Below, piece by piece: positions 1-13,000 of a stretch of DNA of 64,000 nt. A program made the translations under genes and the position numbers. The first letter of the stretch is position 1, and each line of letters begins with the position of its first letter. The DNA is from Tribonema minus (taxonomy: Eukaryota > Sar > Xanthophyceae > Tribonematales > Tribonemataceae). The notes under the pieces were generated by a model. The model made no database searches, was not told the origin of the DNA, and saw only the letters and a program-made list of their open reading frames with translations. The stretch is from positions 930,001 through 994,000 of the forward strand of contig JAFCMP010000112.1 in NCBI GenBank assembly GCA_017506865.1. The letters are read 5' to 3'.

Positions 1-366
1 TGCAATTGTTAAAAATTGTCGTAATGGAGTCGCCTACACATTTTGAGTTGCCCACACACATTGAGCCTGTTTCAGGAGCTGCAGTGGTACAGTGCAGGTG
101 CTTGCAGCTCAAGTACGCTTTGCATGCACTAATGCATGAGTTGCATGTTTGATAGTCACTTAGCCATCAGAAGGTTGTCGCAAGTTTCATGAAAACTGCC
201 ATCTACGCCTGGATTTACCTGAAAATTTTACTGCCATCGCTTTCTTCCAACTCACCAACTTCAAAGTAAGTATTTGGCGAGTCATCTCCTGCCGTTTGGC
301 CTCGCGCCTCGCAGGACACGCAGGAGAGCACGCACACGGCCAGCCGGCTACCAAGAAAGGACAGAT
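1..366. other. 5' flank of the NSE4 gene
   Basis: No coding region, RNA gene or repeat could be supported here. The stretch precedes the first plausible ATG of the NSE4 gene and presumably holds its promoter, but I see no convincing TATA box or other named element. Confidence 0.3.
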
Positions 367-3300
367 ATGCCTGGAACCAAGCGTGGTGCACACGATGCAG
401 ATCAAGGTAAACAGCTAGTCGAAGTTGAAAATTGTCACGAGCATTTTCGGATGTTTTTCGGATGTGGGTGCTGCTGCCATGGTGCTGCTAGCCACGATCT
501 GACGTTGGCAGCATCTCTCGATCTGCTAGTTCTGCTGCCCACATCAGCCGCTGGCTGAAGCTGATGCGGGTGGCAGACAGTACACGCGCAAATTTCCTGA
601 CAGTGACAGTCGTTCGCTTTGCTCGCATGAGGTTGTGCTCATCGGCTAAGCGCCATTTTCATGCTAGCATTGCACGTTCTGTCGACATAGAATATATGAT
701 ACTATTCATGCTGCAAATAGCCGTCTCCAGGTGTGTGCCAGCACTGCCCGAGTTGTACAGTACTAAGCTGCACTGCGTAACATTTTCAGCGGGTGCAGAG
801 CATTGTGACATCATGTCTTTCGTTATAGTTGCACTTACCTGGCCTCAATTCAATCGCTCGTCATCGCAATTGCAATGCCAATCGATGCTGCGGTGAAGAC
901 AGCTGAAACAGGGCAGTGGCATTTGCCTGCTATGGCCATCAAGCGCACGCCGCATACATCACACACGTCAATTGGCATGCATCATTTGTGACGTACAGCA
1001 GATCTGGAGTCGCAAGGGGCGAAAAAGCAGAGAATGAGGGTCATGGCCATGTCTGGACAGACACAAGTGAGAGCGATTGACACCGAAAAGCGATTGGCGC
1101 TGCTCAGCACAGGCTCCATGATGGCAACTTCCAGCAGAGCGGTGTGATGTTCTGACATATTCAATGCCATTTTATGTGTGCAGTCGCGTCAGTAATGCGA
1201 GCCGTGGGGTCAAAGACCTTTGTGAATTGCCAGCAGTACCATAATTGAAACATGCACCGCAGAGACAGTAAAGTGCCAGAGTAACTCACACCAACGACCA
1301 TCGCTGTGGCATTAAAGTGTTTTAAGTTGAGTTGAAGTCGATGCGGTGAGGTGACGGCAATCAAACCTTGCAATTCGCCAGTGCTGGCGACTGCCACTAG
1401 CTTTCTTGATATGGGCCTTGAGTCTCGTAAAATGTTGCTGCTCAGCGGTGTTGATGCTGCATGGAGCGGGCCACACGAGGCATATAGGCTACGCCAGTGG
1501 GCCAACGGAGCTGGTTGATATATTCGTTGGAGCCAAGGCACACAGCTCGCTGCTGCGCATCACTCCTTGTTTACAAATACTTCGACGCGTACGCTGCTGA
1601 TGCCCCTACTTCATCTTGAGGTCCAGCATACTTTCTTGTCCATGGCCCACAATGTGTTCGGCTGCCGAAAATCTTGGTCGCTCATTGCATCACAGACCAT
1701 ATCGTCTGATACATGCTCCAGGAATGCTCTACCTGGCAGTGCGGTGCTTGCATGACATCGCGCAGGCCCTTGCACACGCCTGCGTTACCCTCAGCTTGAC
1801 ATACGGTGGACACTTGAACTCGGAAAAACCACCATCGTTTGAAGTGCAATGCTGAGGCCGGCGCGAACGCCACCGTGCGCAGGGGCAACGGCACACGGTG
1901 GTGCAGGAGCTGGAGGCGCACAGAGTGGAGCTCATTGCGGATCGACCGCAGATAGCTAGGCTGGAGAGCGTAGCATTTGAGAAGGTACTACGCAGGTTTA
2001 CGGTGCATCAGAGGGGGCCATTCACTTAGTTCGTATGCATGATGCCGGACTGTTGTGGACCGTTCGAGTTGCAGCGGACGGGCGCCATGTGCGTGTCTCT
2101 TCAAGCCAGCGTAGCTATCTTGGTACCTCAGATGCACTGTATGGTTGAGTACAAGGCTCGTCATTTGAAGTTTGCACCATGCTGAGCGCTGATGGAACCT
2201 ACATACCCGTGGGACATGGCATTTGATGGCACAGCTCGGAATGCACGCACTCTTATCGGGGGTTATCGCATGCACTTATGGTCAAGCATTGTTGGCATTC
2301 AGGCGGTCAAGCCCGCAAAAGTATGATATATGCTGCCTCAGGCGCCCCCTACCATCTCAGCATTTACAGTAGGCTGCAGATCAAATAGAAAACTTGGCTG
2401 CGAAGTCCTGCACAATGTGATGAGCGCATCATGTCGGTCAACATCTGATAAATTGAATGGATATCATATGGCATCTGCGTATTTCTGTAAGCGACGGCTT
2501 TCAGCTGTTCAGGTGGACTCCCGACCAGCCATGCTCAGCAGTACACTTCAGTGCTGCTCGCTCCTGCACTGCATGTGTGCACCCAGGTGTTGCCTACAAA
2601 ACGCATCTTGGTATTGTACGACTGTGTCCAAATGTCGTGGATACAAAGATATCTAGGTACTTGTACAAAGTATTGACGGTGCGAAGCATTCCGTTACCTG
2701 TACGACAGTGTTTGATGCAAAGCATATTGGTACCTGTACGACAGTATCAACAGCGCATCTTGGTATCTTGACAAAAGTGTTGCACTGGTATTGCGTTGTA
2801 GATGTGCTGTATCGACCAAACTTGGTTGCACACATGCCAATTGATTTCATGTAGACTGGCAGCCTTCAAGTTGGTACAGGCACAAACAATGCTGAGACAT
2901 GCACATCAAGGTCGTTGATAGGCTTTGAAGTAGAGGAGTGTGCTGTCATCATCGACTCTGCAGTTGTCGACCTACGTCATCTACTCTGCAGCATCTGCAC
3001 GTTCTGCTACCGATGGCAAGTAGTGACACTGCAGTGCTGATGTCAACACGGCAGCAGCAAACTGGCAGTAAGCGCAATAGTACGAAGACACAGGCAATTG
3101 GTCCACCAGCAAGCACCACTTGATGCCTGTAGCAGACCCTTGGTTTGATTGTTAAACTCCAGCACCGCAAAGCTCAACCAACACACAGTCCCTCTGCTTG
3201 AGTGTGAATGCTGCAATCTTGGACTGTATTTGGTGGCAACAGCACGACCTCGGAATCTATCTACTTCTGCGCAATGCCAAGCACCTGATCACATTGTCTG

Positions 3301-6300
3301 ATATACATCACACACCCAATGCACTGTCTGCTGATCTGCTGCTGCCACTATTATATCATGCTTGATGCATCAGGCCATAGACAAGAGCGAGATGATTTTT
3401 GGGAACATTTACTTCCCAAACGCGATGCACAAGGACGTGGTCAACTTGAAGATAATATCTACCGCGAGCACGCGACAGGTGCGTTGAAGTTGAGGCTGTG
3501 TCTGCCAGGGAATGCTCAGCGCGAACAGATGCGTGCATGCCGCAGTATCAATGTGACACTGAACCGCTGATGCAGCATGTGACGTCATGCTACAAACATC
3601 TGAAGGAAAACCTCACAAGAGCATCTTGATGACAGCTGCAACCATGATGCCTGTTGCACATGTATGTGTTGATGCCACGTACCAGCAGACATGCAACTTG
3701 CGGCTGTCACTGTGCCACACTGCTCATCACGTGATGACAGGCACGCCAAATAAACTGCTGGCATTAGAACACAGGTCACAAGGGCCACACTGTCACATAG
3801 CCATTGTGAATCAGCCCGCAGAAGCAGTTACTATCTGCACCTCTCACACGCCCCTTCTGCATTGCCCCAGCCTGCAACCTTCAGTTGCAACGCAAGGTCT
3901 GCGCCTCCGCCCTCAACCTGGCGTGAGCGCCACCAAACAGCACCCACAGCAGCTGACAGAGAGGTGCTTGCCCTGCCGATTCCACCTCGTTTCGGACACA
4001 GGTGGGGAACCTCATGGCGAAGGGCCTGCCATTCGGCCACACCGAGTTCCTCGCCAGCCTGGCGCAGCGCGCAACGCCGCGCAACGGCGAGGTGGACTGG
4101 GCGCAGCTGGGGCACGCCGTCAGCGCGTGCGTGCGCTGCGTGCCGCGCATGGACTTCATGCTGGGGCCGCTGGACAGGCACGAGGTCGGTCCGTGGTGCA
4201 CTGCGCTGCGGTCGCGGCGCCTGCCAGCCGATGCGCTCTTGTTGTGTCACCGCTGTATACTTGCTGGACGCCAATCAGTCGCTTCGTAGCACGTCGATGC
4301 ACTCTGGTGACGCTCGGTATCGAATGTGCCGTGTCTCAAGCGCGTGCAGGCATGCCAGCATGGCCCTCGCAATGTGCATGGCCCCGCTCTGACCGCACTG
4401 CAATGCTCTCTGCCTGCCTCGACGCGCATTGGCAGGTCGTGCGTGCGGTGCGCCGCCAGCGCAAGCAGAAGCCCAATGACGACTTTGAGAGCGTCGCGCC
4501 CCTTAGGGTCAAGAAGGGCGGCAAGGAGGTGAGCTTCATGTTAAAGTTGAACCTACATACGCGTCTGTCGCATGGGTTGTGAGATGAAGGCTGGGGCAAC
4601 AATATGTTTCTGCCTGATTGCAAGGAAAACCATGTATTGGCGGACAGCGGATGGACAGCGGATGCAGCTGCGTCAAGTGTGTGTAGCACCTCACGGTCAT
4701 GTATTCAGGTGCTGTATCGCGCTCAGCATCAGTCAGTAGAAGTGGTCTTTGGTGTATCCATTCAGCATGGTTACATCTGCTGCTACCTGTATGTCGTAGT
4801 AAACCCTTTGGCCACTTTTGTGCACCATGCCTCCATGCCTTCAATAAGTATCCGCTGCTCACTCTGCCAAAACACACACGCTAGTGTAAGACTGTGATCA
4901 TCTGGAGAGCGTATGACTGCATTATTTTTCACATTGCTTATTTGTCATGCACCGCTGTTCATGACTTCTTGATTTTATTGCCTGTATCTTGCTGAATGCC
5001 GGAGCAGAAGGACCCAGAGCATATTCGTAAGGCGGCCATGAAGGACCGGTTCCTGGAGCCGGGCTGCAGCCAAGAGTTCGCCAAGTTCATCATGAACTCA
5101 AGCAGCTTCACTGAGGTGCACACAATTGCGCAGCGAAGCTTGAAAGATGCTCTGTGGTTGTGGAGCTTCGTGTTGCCATCTTCTGATCCAATGGTTGCCT
5201 TCACATGCTCGTTTCATTGATGTAGTTTGTTGGCTCAGCACGCTCTTTACATGTGCGGCTTGACGGCACGTCCCAAGGGCTGGTCTTTGATGATTAGTCT
5301 ACCTGCTTGGAGCCTTGCTCAGGCATGCACGCAGATAGCGAAAGTTACACGCGTGCATATGACAAAGAAATCATGTGGATCAACACTGTGCTGAAAGAAG
5401 TAGAGCCCACGTGTCAAGGTGGGAAACGCAAACTGTCAACCGTCCGCTCCCGTGCCACGCGGGCGCATGCAATACGTGCACGCACATGCACTGGCAGGTT
5501 CACGTTGAGGACAGCATTGACTTTACCTTACTGGTCAGGTGGCTAAACGCATGGAGTTTCACACCGCCACATAGTCGGTACGTGTGCGCTGCCAACTGCT
5601 CGTTGCAGTCCGTCTGCTCTGCAGTGGCTGACTTGCTGTTGCCATAGACAGCGATTACCATTTACTCTGACAAACACGTGCACTCATTTCCTGGCGTTTC
5701 TGTTGCCTGCACTGGCACTTGCCCTTGCAGACGGTGGAAAATATGTTTGACTTTACCGATTTCATCAAGCACGGCCTCACAGGGCTATCAGTCGACACGG
5801 TAAGTGCTCAGCACAGACAGTGCTAATTATTTTTTGCCTTGCATTACATATGCCATTCAGCGTATTGCGTATACACCTGATGATTTGCAATGTGCCGGCG
5901 GGCAGCCAAGTTCATGCACTGGTAGTGCAGCATGAAACTGCCATCTTCACCTCTGCCAGTAGTGTGAAGCGGCGCTTGTTTGAAGTGCGTCACGCGGGCT
6001 GACACACAATCATGTGGACGGCACGTCAGGCATGGCCCTGAGGCGGCTGGCTTAGCTGACTGGCTGCAGGCATGTGACAAATCGGCGGTCAGATATCGTC
6101 TTTTTTTAGATCAGCATTGCAGGGCATGCCAGCTAGCTGCTGTGTTCGAGACAGCATGTACAAAGCATATTGCCCGTGACTTGTTGCCTGGCACCTGCCG
6201 TTGGCTGCAGTCACAGTTGCTGCTGGCCCGGCACAGTATGCTGAAATTCAGGTCCATGATTGTAGTACTCGCTCTTGAGACGGGGAAAAAAAAAGGGGGC

Positions 6301-6691
6301 GATTCTGCCACTATGGTCGACCATGCATATGTGTCTGGCAGCAACTCCTAAATCAGATGCCAAGCTCTTTGAGGTTCTGTAAGGCACATGTACACAAACT
6401 TATTGAGCACTTCTGATTCTTGGCTGACTGCAGGAAGCGGGCACGCTCAACGCGCAGTTCACCAGGATCCTCACCCAGGACGACGCTGCAGCCGCGCGCA
6501 GCAAGAACAAGCAAGCAGTGCTCTCCTTCACCAAGCAGGACTTCGTGGACCTCATTGAGCTGTGTGGACTCGAGGGCCAGGAGCCAACAATACCCGACAG
6601 GCGTACAGTAGACGGATCAGATTACTACGACCCACTGGTGGTGATGGAGAATCGCGGTGGGGGCGGCGGCGGTGCGCACGATGGGGAATAG
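367..6691 (+). CDS. NSE4: Nse4-type kleisin of the SMC5/6 complex (multi-exon)
   Basis: Nse4 bridges the SMC5 and SMC6 heads in the nuclear SMC5/6 complex, which acts in DNA repair and replication-fork stability and in restriction of extrachromosomal DNA. Supported exons: 1883-1984 (helical, QELEAHRVELIADRPQIARL), about 3386-3478, 4002-4184 (LPFGHTEFLASL and FMLGPLD, matching the conserved middle), 4436-4528 (basic), 5008-5115, 5731-5799 (TVENMFDFTDFIKHGL, the Nse4 C-domain signature) and 6434-6691, ending at TAG. All junctions are GT-AG, and from 1883 onward the phases stay at 0. ATG 367 (MPGTKRGAHDADQ, donor after 406) is a possible first exon, but its phase does not join exon 1883, so a small exon is missing or this start is wrong. 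The total of about 310 residues is near the family's usual length. The family call is firm; the N-terminus is not. Confidence 0.85.
2605..2790. repeat. Degenerate tandem repeat in an NSE4 intron
   Basis: Four to five imperfect units of about 45 bp share a core like TTGGTACCTGTACGACAGT. They lie in the intron between exons 1883-1984 and 3386-3478. No coding role is seen. Confidence 0.5.
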
Positions 6692-7149
6692 GGGTACATG
6701 TAGTGGAAGGAAGAAGGGAGAGGAGTTGGTGCTGAGTAGGGTAGATGTATTGTATAGGTTCCACGCCTCTGGCAAGGCATTCATTATGCTGCTACTGCAT
6801 TGATGCGGTGAACGCCTGCTGTTCATCGACATCTCGTCGAAACATGCTGCTCAGGCGATTGAGTGTGCGGTGCAATTGTCGTTGCACGCTCATCTTTGAT
6901 CTCACTGCTGCATGGTTTAAGCATGACCGGTCAGCAGCAATCATCAAAGTTTGACGCATAGAGGCAACTGAGTATACATGTATATACACGAGTAGCTGAT
7001 TTAGAGCAATATTAATGGAAACACTGCCAGTGACCTCTGGCCTTTCAGGCTTGAAAGGAGAAGAAACTTGTCCTTGATACGCTGCACGTCTTTGATGCCC
7101 TGCATGTACTGAAGATGTAACAATTGTGTCTGCTGCTCAATTCCTCTCA
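6692..7149. other. 3' flank of NSE4 up to the MULE target site
   Basis: No gene is supported. The stretch holds the presumed NSE4 3' UTR and spacer, and ends at the 10-bp target-site duplication of the Mutator-like element. Confidence 0.4.
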
Positions 7150-7159
7150 TGTAGCACCC
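7150..7159 (+). repeat. Target-site duplication of the MULE, left copy
   Basis: TGTAGCACCC is repeated exactly at 16299-16308, directly outside the two inverted repeats. Mutator-like elements are known for 8-11 bp duplications. Confidence 0.9.
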
Positions 7160-7360
7160 CGAACCCCATATTTGGGCCAGCCTGGCCCAAATATCTCGTG
7201 GGCCAGGTAGGCCACGTCATCCGCTGAGAACTGCGCTGCTGCCGCACCCCGAAGAGACACTCATTGTGCCCCAGCAAAGCGCCCCTGGTGGCGTACGACA
7301 GCTACTACACTAGCTGTTGCACCAGCAGAGCGTTGGCGGATGGGGCGAAGCCTACAGAGC
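7160..7360 (+). repeat. MULE left terminal inverted repeat
   Basis: It begins CGAACCCCATATTTGGG and pairs with the reverse complement of 16113-16298. A perfect 27-bp palindrome (two 13-bp arms around one base) sits at 7168-7194, eight bases in from the tip. The left copy holds about 15 bases absent from the right copy, near 7312-7326. Confidence 0.92.
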
Positions 7361-8407
7361 ACGTTGGAGTCATCAGGTGATGCCTGGCAGTCGCTGCAGC
7401 TCTCCAGTTGCGTACCCTTCCCGTGCATCATGGCATTGCCTTGCATGTCTGTCTGTATCGCCTGTGCGAGCCTGGAGCAAGTCTTGTTAATCACAGTTGC
7501 CTCAGACGCAAGTAAGATGCAGGGCGCCAGCTTTCGCTGGCAGCCGAGGAGTCGAGGGCAGCACGGGAGTTTCACAAACTTCAATCGTTGGTCTTTCGCG
7601 TTTCTACTGATGTTGTTTCTGCCTTTAGCGTGTCTTCTTGCTACATGACCATGAGGTTTTAACTTATATTAACACTCGTTTTTCTTACATCATCGAAAAT
7701 GTATGGGCTTTGGGTGGCTTGGGGCCTCTAATTCCTTAATGGCGACTGCTGCAGGACGCTTCCATAAGCATCATGATGGCGCTTATCCTGCGTGTGATGT
7801 GATTCATTGAGCATCTTGTTGGCAGTTGAAGGTGAAGCACTCAGCATTGTATACTGGTGCAGAAACTAGTTCGGGCTTACTACCAAGAAACCGCCAAAAT
7901 ACTTTGCTACTGCCCCCCCTGCTAGTTTGATGTGCCTCAAGTATCTAGACGTTGAACAATTTCCTCGTGCCATGCAGTGTTAGATTACGACTGCCTGGAA
8001 AAATCAGTGGTGTCCTTTGCCCACGCCTGAACGCATGGCGCCTTCATGTCTGAAGCCATCTGAATACCAACCCCTGACAGCGCCGGTGCCTCTATGCACG
8101 CATGCATGCGGCGATGCACCTGCCAACGACGCACTGCAGCCGCATTTTCGGCGCGCTGTGCGAGAGGGACGACAGGGACGTGCGCGACAACAGCAGCAGC
8201 TCAGCCGTGCTCTCAACGCTTAATGTGGCGGCGCTTTCAGGCGCGCATGAGTCGGCAGCAGCGACACCACGTTCATGGTCTCAGCGCCAGCAGTGGCGGC
8301 GGTGCGCGCACGCGATGGGAGTGTGCATAACAGCCGTTGCGGTTCAGCCGCGTGCACAGCATAATGCCTTTTATGGCACTTGTATCGCATGGCGGTACCG
8401 GCGATAC

Positions 8408-8704
8408 GTGCTTAGAAGGCAGCGGCGCCAGTGCAGCAAGCGCGGTGCGTCGCTCCAGCTCCTCCACGCACTCGCCGAGCAGCGCCATGCCTGAAAGGCG
8501 TCGGCGTCGGCGGCGTGCGGCGCGCTGCCGCCGCCGCCGCGCGCGAGCGCGTGCCAACGCCGCAGCATGCGCCACAGCTGCGGCGTGGCGTCGAGGCCCG
8601 GCGGGCGCAGTGCCGTGCAGCGCGGCGACCTTGCGCGCGATGGCGGCGCTCGTGCGCGGCTCGCGCATCTGCGCCGGCGTCAGCGTCTGCGCCTCCAGGA
8701 ACTC
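8408..8704 (-). pseudogene. Captured choline/ethanolamine-kinase-like fragment inside the MULE
   Basis: Starting at an acceptor-like CGCCAG at the high-coordinate end, the minus strand reads EFLEAQTLTPAQMREP followed by TSAAIARKVAALHG. In plant and animal choline/ethanolamine kinases this corresponds to the FI/L-x-RTL...LRDP...IA..L..FH segment. One base out of frame follows LWRMLRRWHALARG (family: LW.RL..W). Then MALLGECVEELERR and a donor GTATCG come just where the family would continue toward its FCHNDL catalytic loop. The catalytic loop itself is absent. Two compensating frame changes, or one frame change plus an intron, are needed, so the piece is not functional. I infer capture from a host gene by the MULE. 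Confidence 0.55.
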
Positions 8705-9247
8705 CTGGCGTCGAGCAGGCGGGCCGGGGGGGCGGGTGCTCTCGACGGCAGCAGAAGAGGCGGGGGCGCATACGCCTGAGGAGCAGCAGCGCGTGGCACG
8801 GCACAAGGTGCTGCTCACTTGATGTAATCAAGCGCGGACGGGCGTGGCAATGGCACGCAGCCGCCAGACACTTCAGCAGCAGGTGTTCCAAAGCTGCGCA
8901 ACACTAGCGCAGCTGTTGTGACTCCCACCAGCGATCTGGCTGTGTGCAGCACATAGCAATGTGCATGAGGGGCATGCTGCAGCAGGTTTTGTCCGACAGG
9001 TGCATCATGAGCAGCTTGGCTCATGATGCACCCTCAGCTGCGTCAGTTGCAGATGGAAGCGCGTAGCATGCTGGACGCTTTCAACAATTGTGAGCATGCC
9101 TTGGTAAATGGTGGCACGTCAGCTTAGGCTGTGGCGACGTTTAATAAATGTTCGAGGCTTTACTACCAACACCTACGCTATACTATGAAGTATAGTTGTC
9201 CAACATGTTTCGTCATCCACGTGTGACTCTGTCTTGTAGGCTCTTTT

Positions 9248-9385
9248 GACTGTTGACGCTTGATGCATGATCATGATGCTTACACATGAGGTTTCTTGTG
9301 CATGATCATACCTTCCCTGTTGATGCTTGATGCATCATGCTTACACATTAGATTTCTTGTGCATGCTGCACACCTTCCTGTTGGT
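9248..9385. repeat. Two-copy tandem repeat inside the MULE
   Basis: A unit of about 65-70 bp beginning TTGATGCATGATCATGATGC and containing CACATGAGGTTTCTTGTGCA is present twice with small differences, in the non-coding part of the element. Confidence 0.6.
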
Positions 9386-10000
9386 TGCTTCATTTGAAAC
9401 TCGAAAGGTTGGCGATATATATATGTATCACGCAAACATCATGAACTTGCGTGTTTCGCTTTGCAATGTACATGAATCAATGCAAATGGCCAACTCGGGT
9501 GCTGGTACACGGGTGTGTGTGCTCCCATCGCACATTGGACAAGCATCAAATTGAATGATCGCACATTGCTGCCCGTTTGATTGTGGCTGCTGGATTATTG
9601 AGCATACATGTGGTCTTGTTGCGCCAGCATCCATCCACACAACCTTACCCTAAATCTTGACACAATCATCACCTGTGCTTTGGCGTGCAATGTCCCAAAC
9701 AGCTGACGTGAACCACTTCATGCTACATGCATGTATACGAATGCCTCAGAGGGTCTCCAATGAGAGTGTAAAATGTGTGCACGCACACATTTGCAGAGCG
9801 AGCTCATATTCCTATCACATGCATCACATGCACACCCATGCATCTGATGGAAAAAGCCGAGCGCAGCATTGACAAAGCTGTCTGCAAGACAGTTCAGATC
9901 ATGCATGATCATCTTAAGGGCAAAAACACAATCTTGCAAGAAAGATGAATGCATCAGAGATGGAATGCCAATGCAAGGAATATATTGCACATGCAAGCGT

Positions 10001-13000
10001 TTAGGTTTTCTTCTTCTTACTGGGGCCAGCTGTGCTGCCCCGTGCCCGTTTCCCCAATACTTTCTGTGTACGCCTCTGCCTGATGAGTGGGTCATGGACA
10101 TTGCCTGCTACTCTATCACGTGCTACTTGGCTAAGGTACTTCATCAGTTCCACCGCCTCCTGAGGTGGCAATGACTTAACATCCGCAATGAGATTCTTGG
10201 CAAGTCCCCAGATTTGGGCATGCGCTATGTCAACGCTCAGCTGCTGAGGCTCATCCACCCCCATTGCATCCCAGTCATCGCATGCTGCAGCCCCCACACC
10301 AGATGCGGCAGCTGCAAATTGCCTTGCAGCAAGCGCCACCACTTTTGCTAGTACTATCTCTTTACCTTCACCAGTGAGAATGCAGGCTGCCGCCTTCACA
10401 CGGGAGGGGTGGAGCCACCTCGAGTGCGTGTTGCGGAAGATACACTCTGCAGCTGAGCGCTGCACGCGTGAGCATTGTGCGACAGTCGCCGTGGTCAGCA
10501 CTGGGCTTGCCGCAGTCGCTGATGCTGCCGCCGCCGCCGTCGCTGGTGCTGTCGGCGGCGCCGCTGTCGCCGGCGCTGCGTCCATGCTGTGCACAAGCGG
10601 CGCTGCTGCCGCTGCTGCCGCTGCCGCTGTCGCCGGCGCTGCCGCCGCTGCTGTCGCCGGCGCTGCGTCCAAGCTGCGCACAAGTGGCGCTGCTGCCGCT
10701 GCCGCTGTCGCCGGCGCTGCCGCCGCTGCTGCTGCCGCCGCTGTCGCCGGCGCTGCGTCCAAGCTGCGCACAAGCGGCGCTGCTGCCGCTGCTGCCGCTG
10801 CCGCTGTCGCCGGCGCTGCCGCCGCTGCTGCCGCCGCCGCTGTCGCCGGCACTGCGTACATGCTGCGCACAAGCGGCGCTGCCGCCGCTACTGCCAGCGC
10901 TGCTGTCGCCGGCGCCGCGTCCATGGTGCGCCCAATGGCAGGCGGCGCCGCAGCAGCTCGCACCACTGATGCCGCCAGCGCCGGCGTCGAAGTCCGTCGC
11001 GAGCACACAGTCAAGATGTTTGTGCTGGGGCTTGCTTTGCGTGCACTGCTGAGCACCAGCTTTGCGTCCGCCGCCATGAGCCCTTGAAGCCTGCGCCCAT
11101 CAATTGCGGTGACAGAGTCACCTACATGAATGCGCCGGCTCTCCTCCGCTGGCAGCAGAGCCCCTGTTGATTTGTTGCGAGTGAAGCTGAGCACTGTGAC
11201 CGTGTTGTCCGTGAAGCCGAGCTCAACTCCAAGACTCTCTCCCACCATCATGCGCAGTGATACATCATGCGTAGTGTACGCTTGAAGTTGAGTAGCACCG
11301 CCTGTGGCTGCCGCTGCAATGGATGCTGCTGTTCTGCTGCCGCTGCTGCTGCTGCTGCGCTGCCGCTCCTCCGCGCCGCTGCTGCATTGGTCATTCTCCT
11401 CGCCGCCGCTGCTGCCATCATCCGCGCCGCCGCTGCGCTGCCCCTCCTCCTCACCACTTCCGTTGCCCCCTTCACCAGGCAAAACTGTCACTCGCGGCAA
11501 GCACGCGAGGACATGGCGGCACAGCATGCCTGTCCGCATAGTCTCCAGGCAAGTGCACAGCGCAGCTCCTGAGGCAGTTATCACCACAGAATGGCACGAG
11601 CGGCCAAGAGTGGAAGCTACAGAAAACCATTCCTGTGCGCCAAACGCTGTGTAGTTGTCTGCGATGGCTTGCAGCATGCTGATGCTTGCTCTGTGATGAT
11701 CATTCTCGTCCAGTGCTGCATCGGGCTCAGCCTCCACGGCCCACTCTGCAAGCAAAGAGCACATGCCACCATCATGCTTAGTCAGTGTGAAGTGGAACAC
11801 AGTAACCCGTTGTGCTTGCTCCACTTTCACCACTTGGTGCGCGATAGTCGTCACTTAGTGTCTATTGAGCAGCAAGGATGCTGCTGTTGCCTGCCAGTAA
11901 CAATAGTTTTGAACGACAGTGTCAGAAGTACGGCCAATGTAAATGTGATGATATCAGAGATGACCACACATGTAACACATGCCTAAACTAGTTGCTAAGC
12001 TGGTCGCTGACACCAACAAATTTTGTGTTGTGCAGCCTTTCGTTTGACCACACACAAAAAGCATAGCAATCTAATTGAGCACTGATGTGGTGATGATCAC
12101 TGGGGTCGATATATGCGCTCAAGCCGCTCTGGACACGATGCTCCTTGTATGCAATGAGGTTGCGAGACTGCCACTATTGAAGTGAAAAACTTTCTAGCTA
12201 GCCTAATGACCCGAACCGTTGATGTTGAAGTTAGGAGTTCATGTTACCTACTTGAACAGAAACTCAATTGGAACTTTTTGGTGCAAAAACAAGCTGCTGA
12301 ACATCAATTCTTGGTAATTGTACAACTCCTGTTTGCATGTACCTGAGGTGTCGCAGTGATCCTGCCTCGCCAGCTCAACATGATAGCGCGCAGCAGCTCC
12401 AACTTCCTGAACGAGACACGTGAAGCAGTGCAGCGTCCCGTCCTGCTGAGCGACGTCCAGAAGCGGCTGATAGATGTTGCGAAGCGCTGCATCCACGCCT
12501 TTGAGCGCTACGCCATATGCCCGATTTGTGGCCTTGTTGTAGAGCTGGTCTTCGGCGCTGTATCTGCTGGTGATGCGGTCAATGGTGGTCTTAAGGACGC
12601 AGAGGGTGCTGAGCTTGTGAAGCTCAGATTTGATCTTGGCGAAATATACCTCACACCGCTGGGTAGAGTTGATCCCCAAGGTGAGGACGCCGATGCGGAA
12701 GTAGAATGCCCACCGCTGCCGTATGGGGTAGATGGTCGTGTTCAGGTACTTGACAACATCGGCATCGGCTTTGCCAGCACTCGCAAGTGCACGGTGAAGT
12801 GCGGTCCAGGCGCGCTCAAAGCAAACCTCCGTGGGTGCCCTGGATGCTCGATGCAGACACTTCTTGAAGACCTGCCAATGGCATCGAGGTGTAAGTGAAC
12901 TTCAAGTTGATGAACACTGCAGCATTGAAGCTGTATCAGCCAGTGCGGCAGATGCAAAGATAAGGCCTGCATGGGTGCATAAGATACTATTTTGTACATT

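Noticed and set aside
8143-8230. Possible second captured exon in the MULE (RIFGALCERDDRDVRDNSSS)
   Set aside because: Exon-like between AG and a possible donor, but too short and without a recognisable family.
10374-11087. Ala-rich plus-strand frames opposite the transposase tail
   Set aside because: Shadow of GC-rich triplet repeats coding on the minus strand, where the SWIM and PDZ-like domains are in frame.
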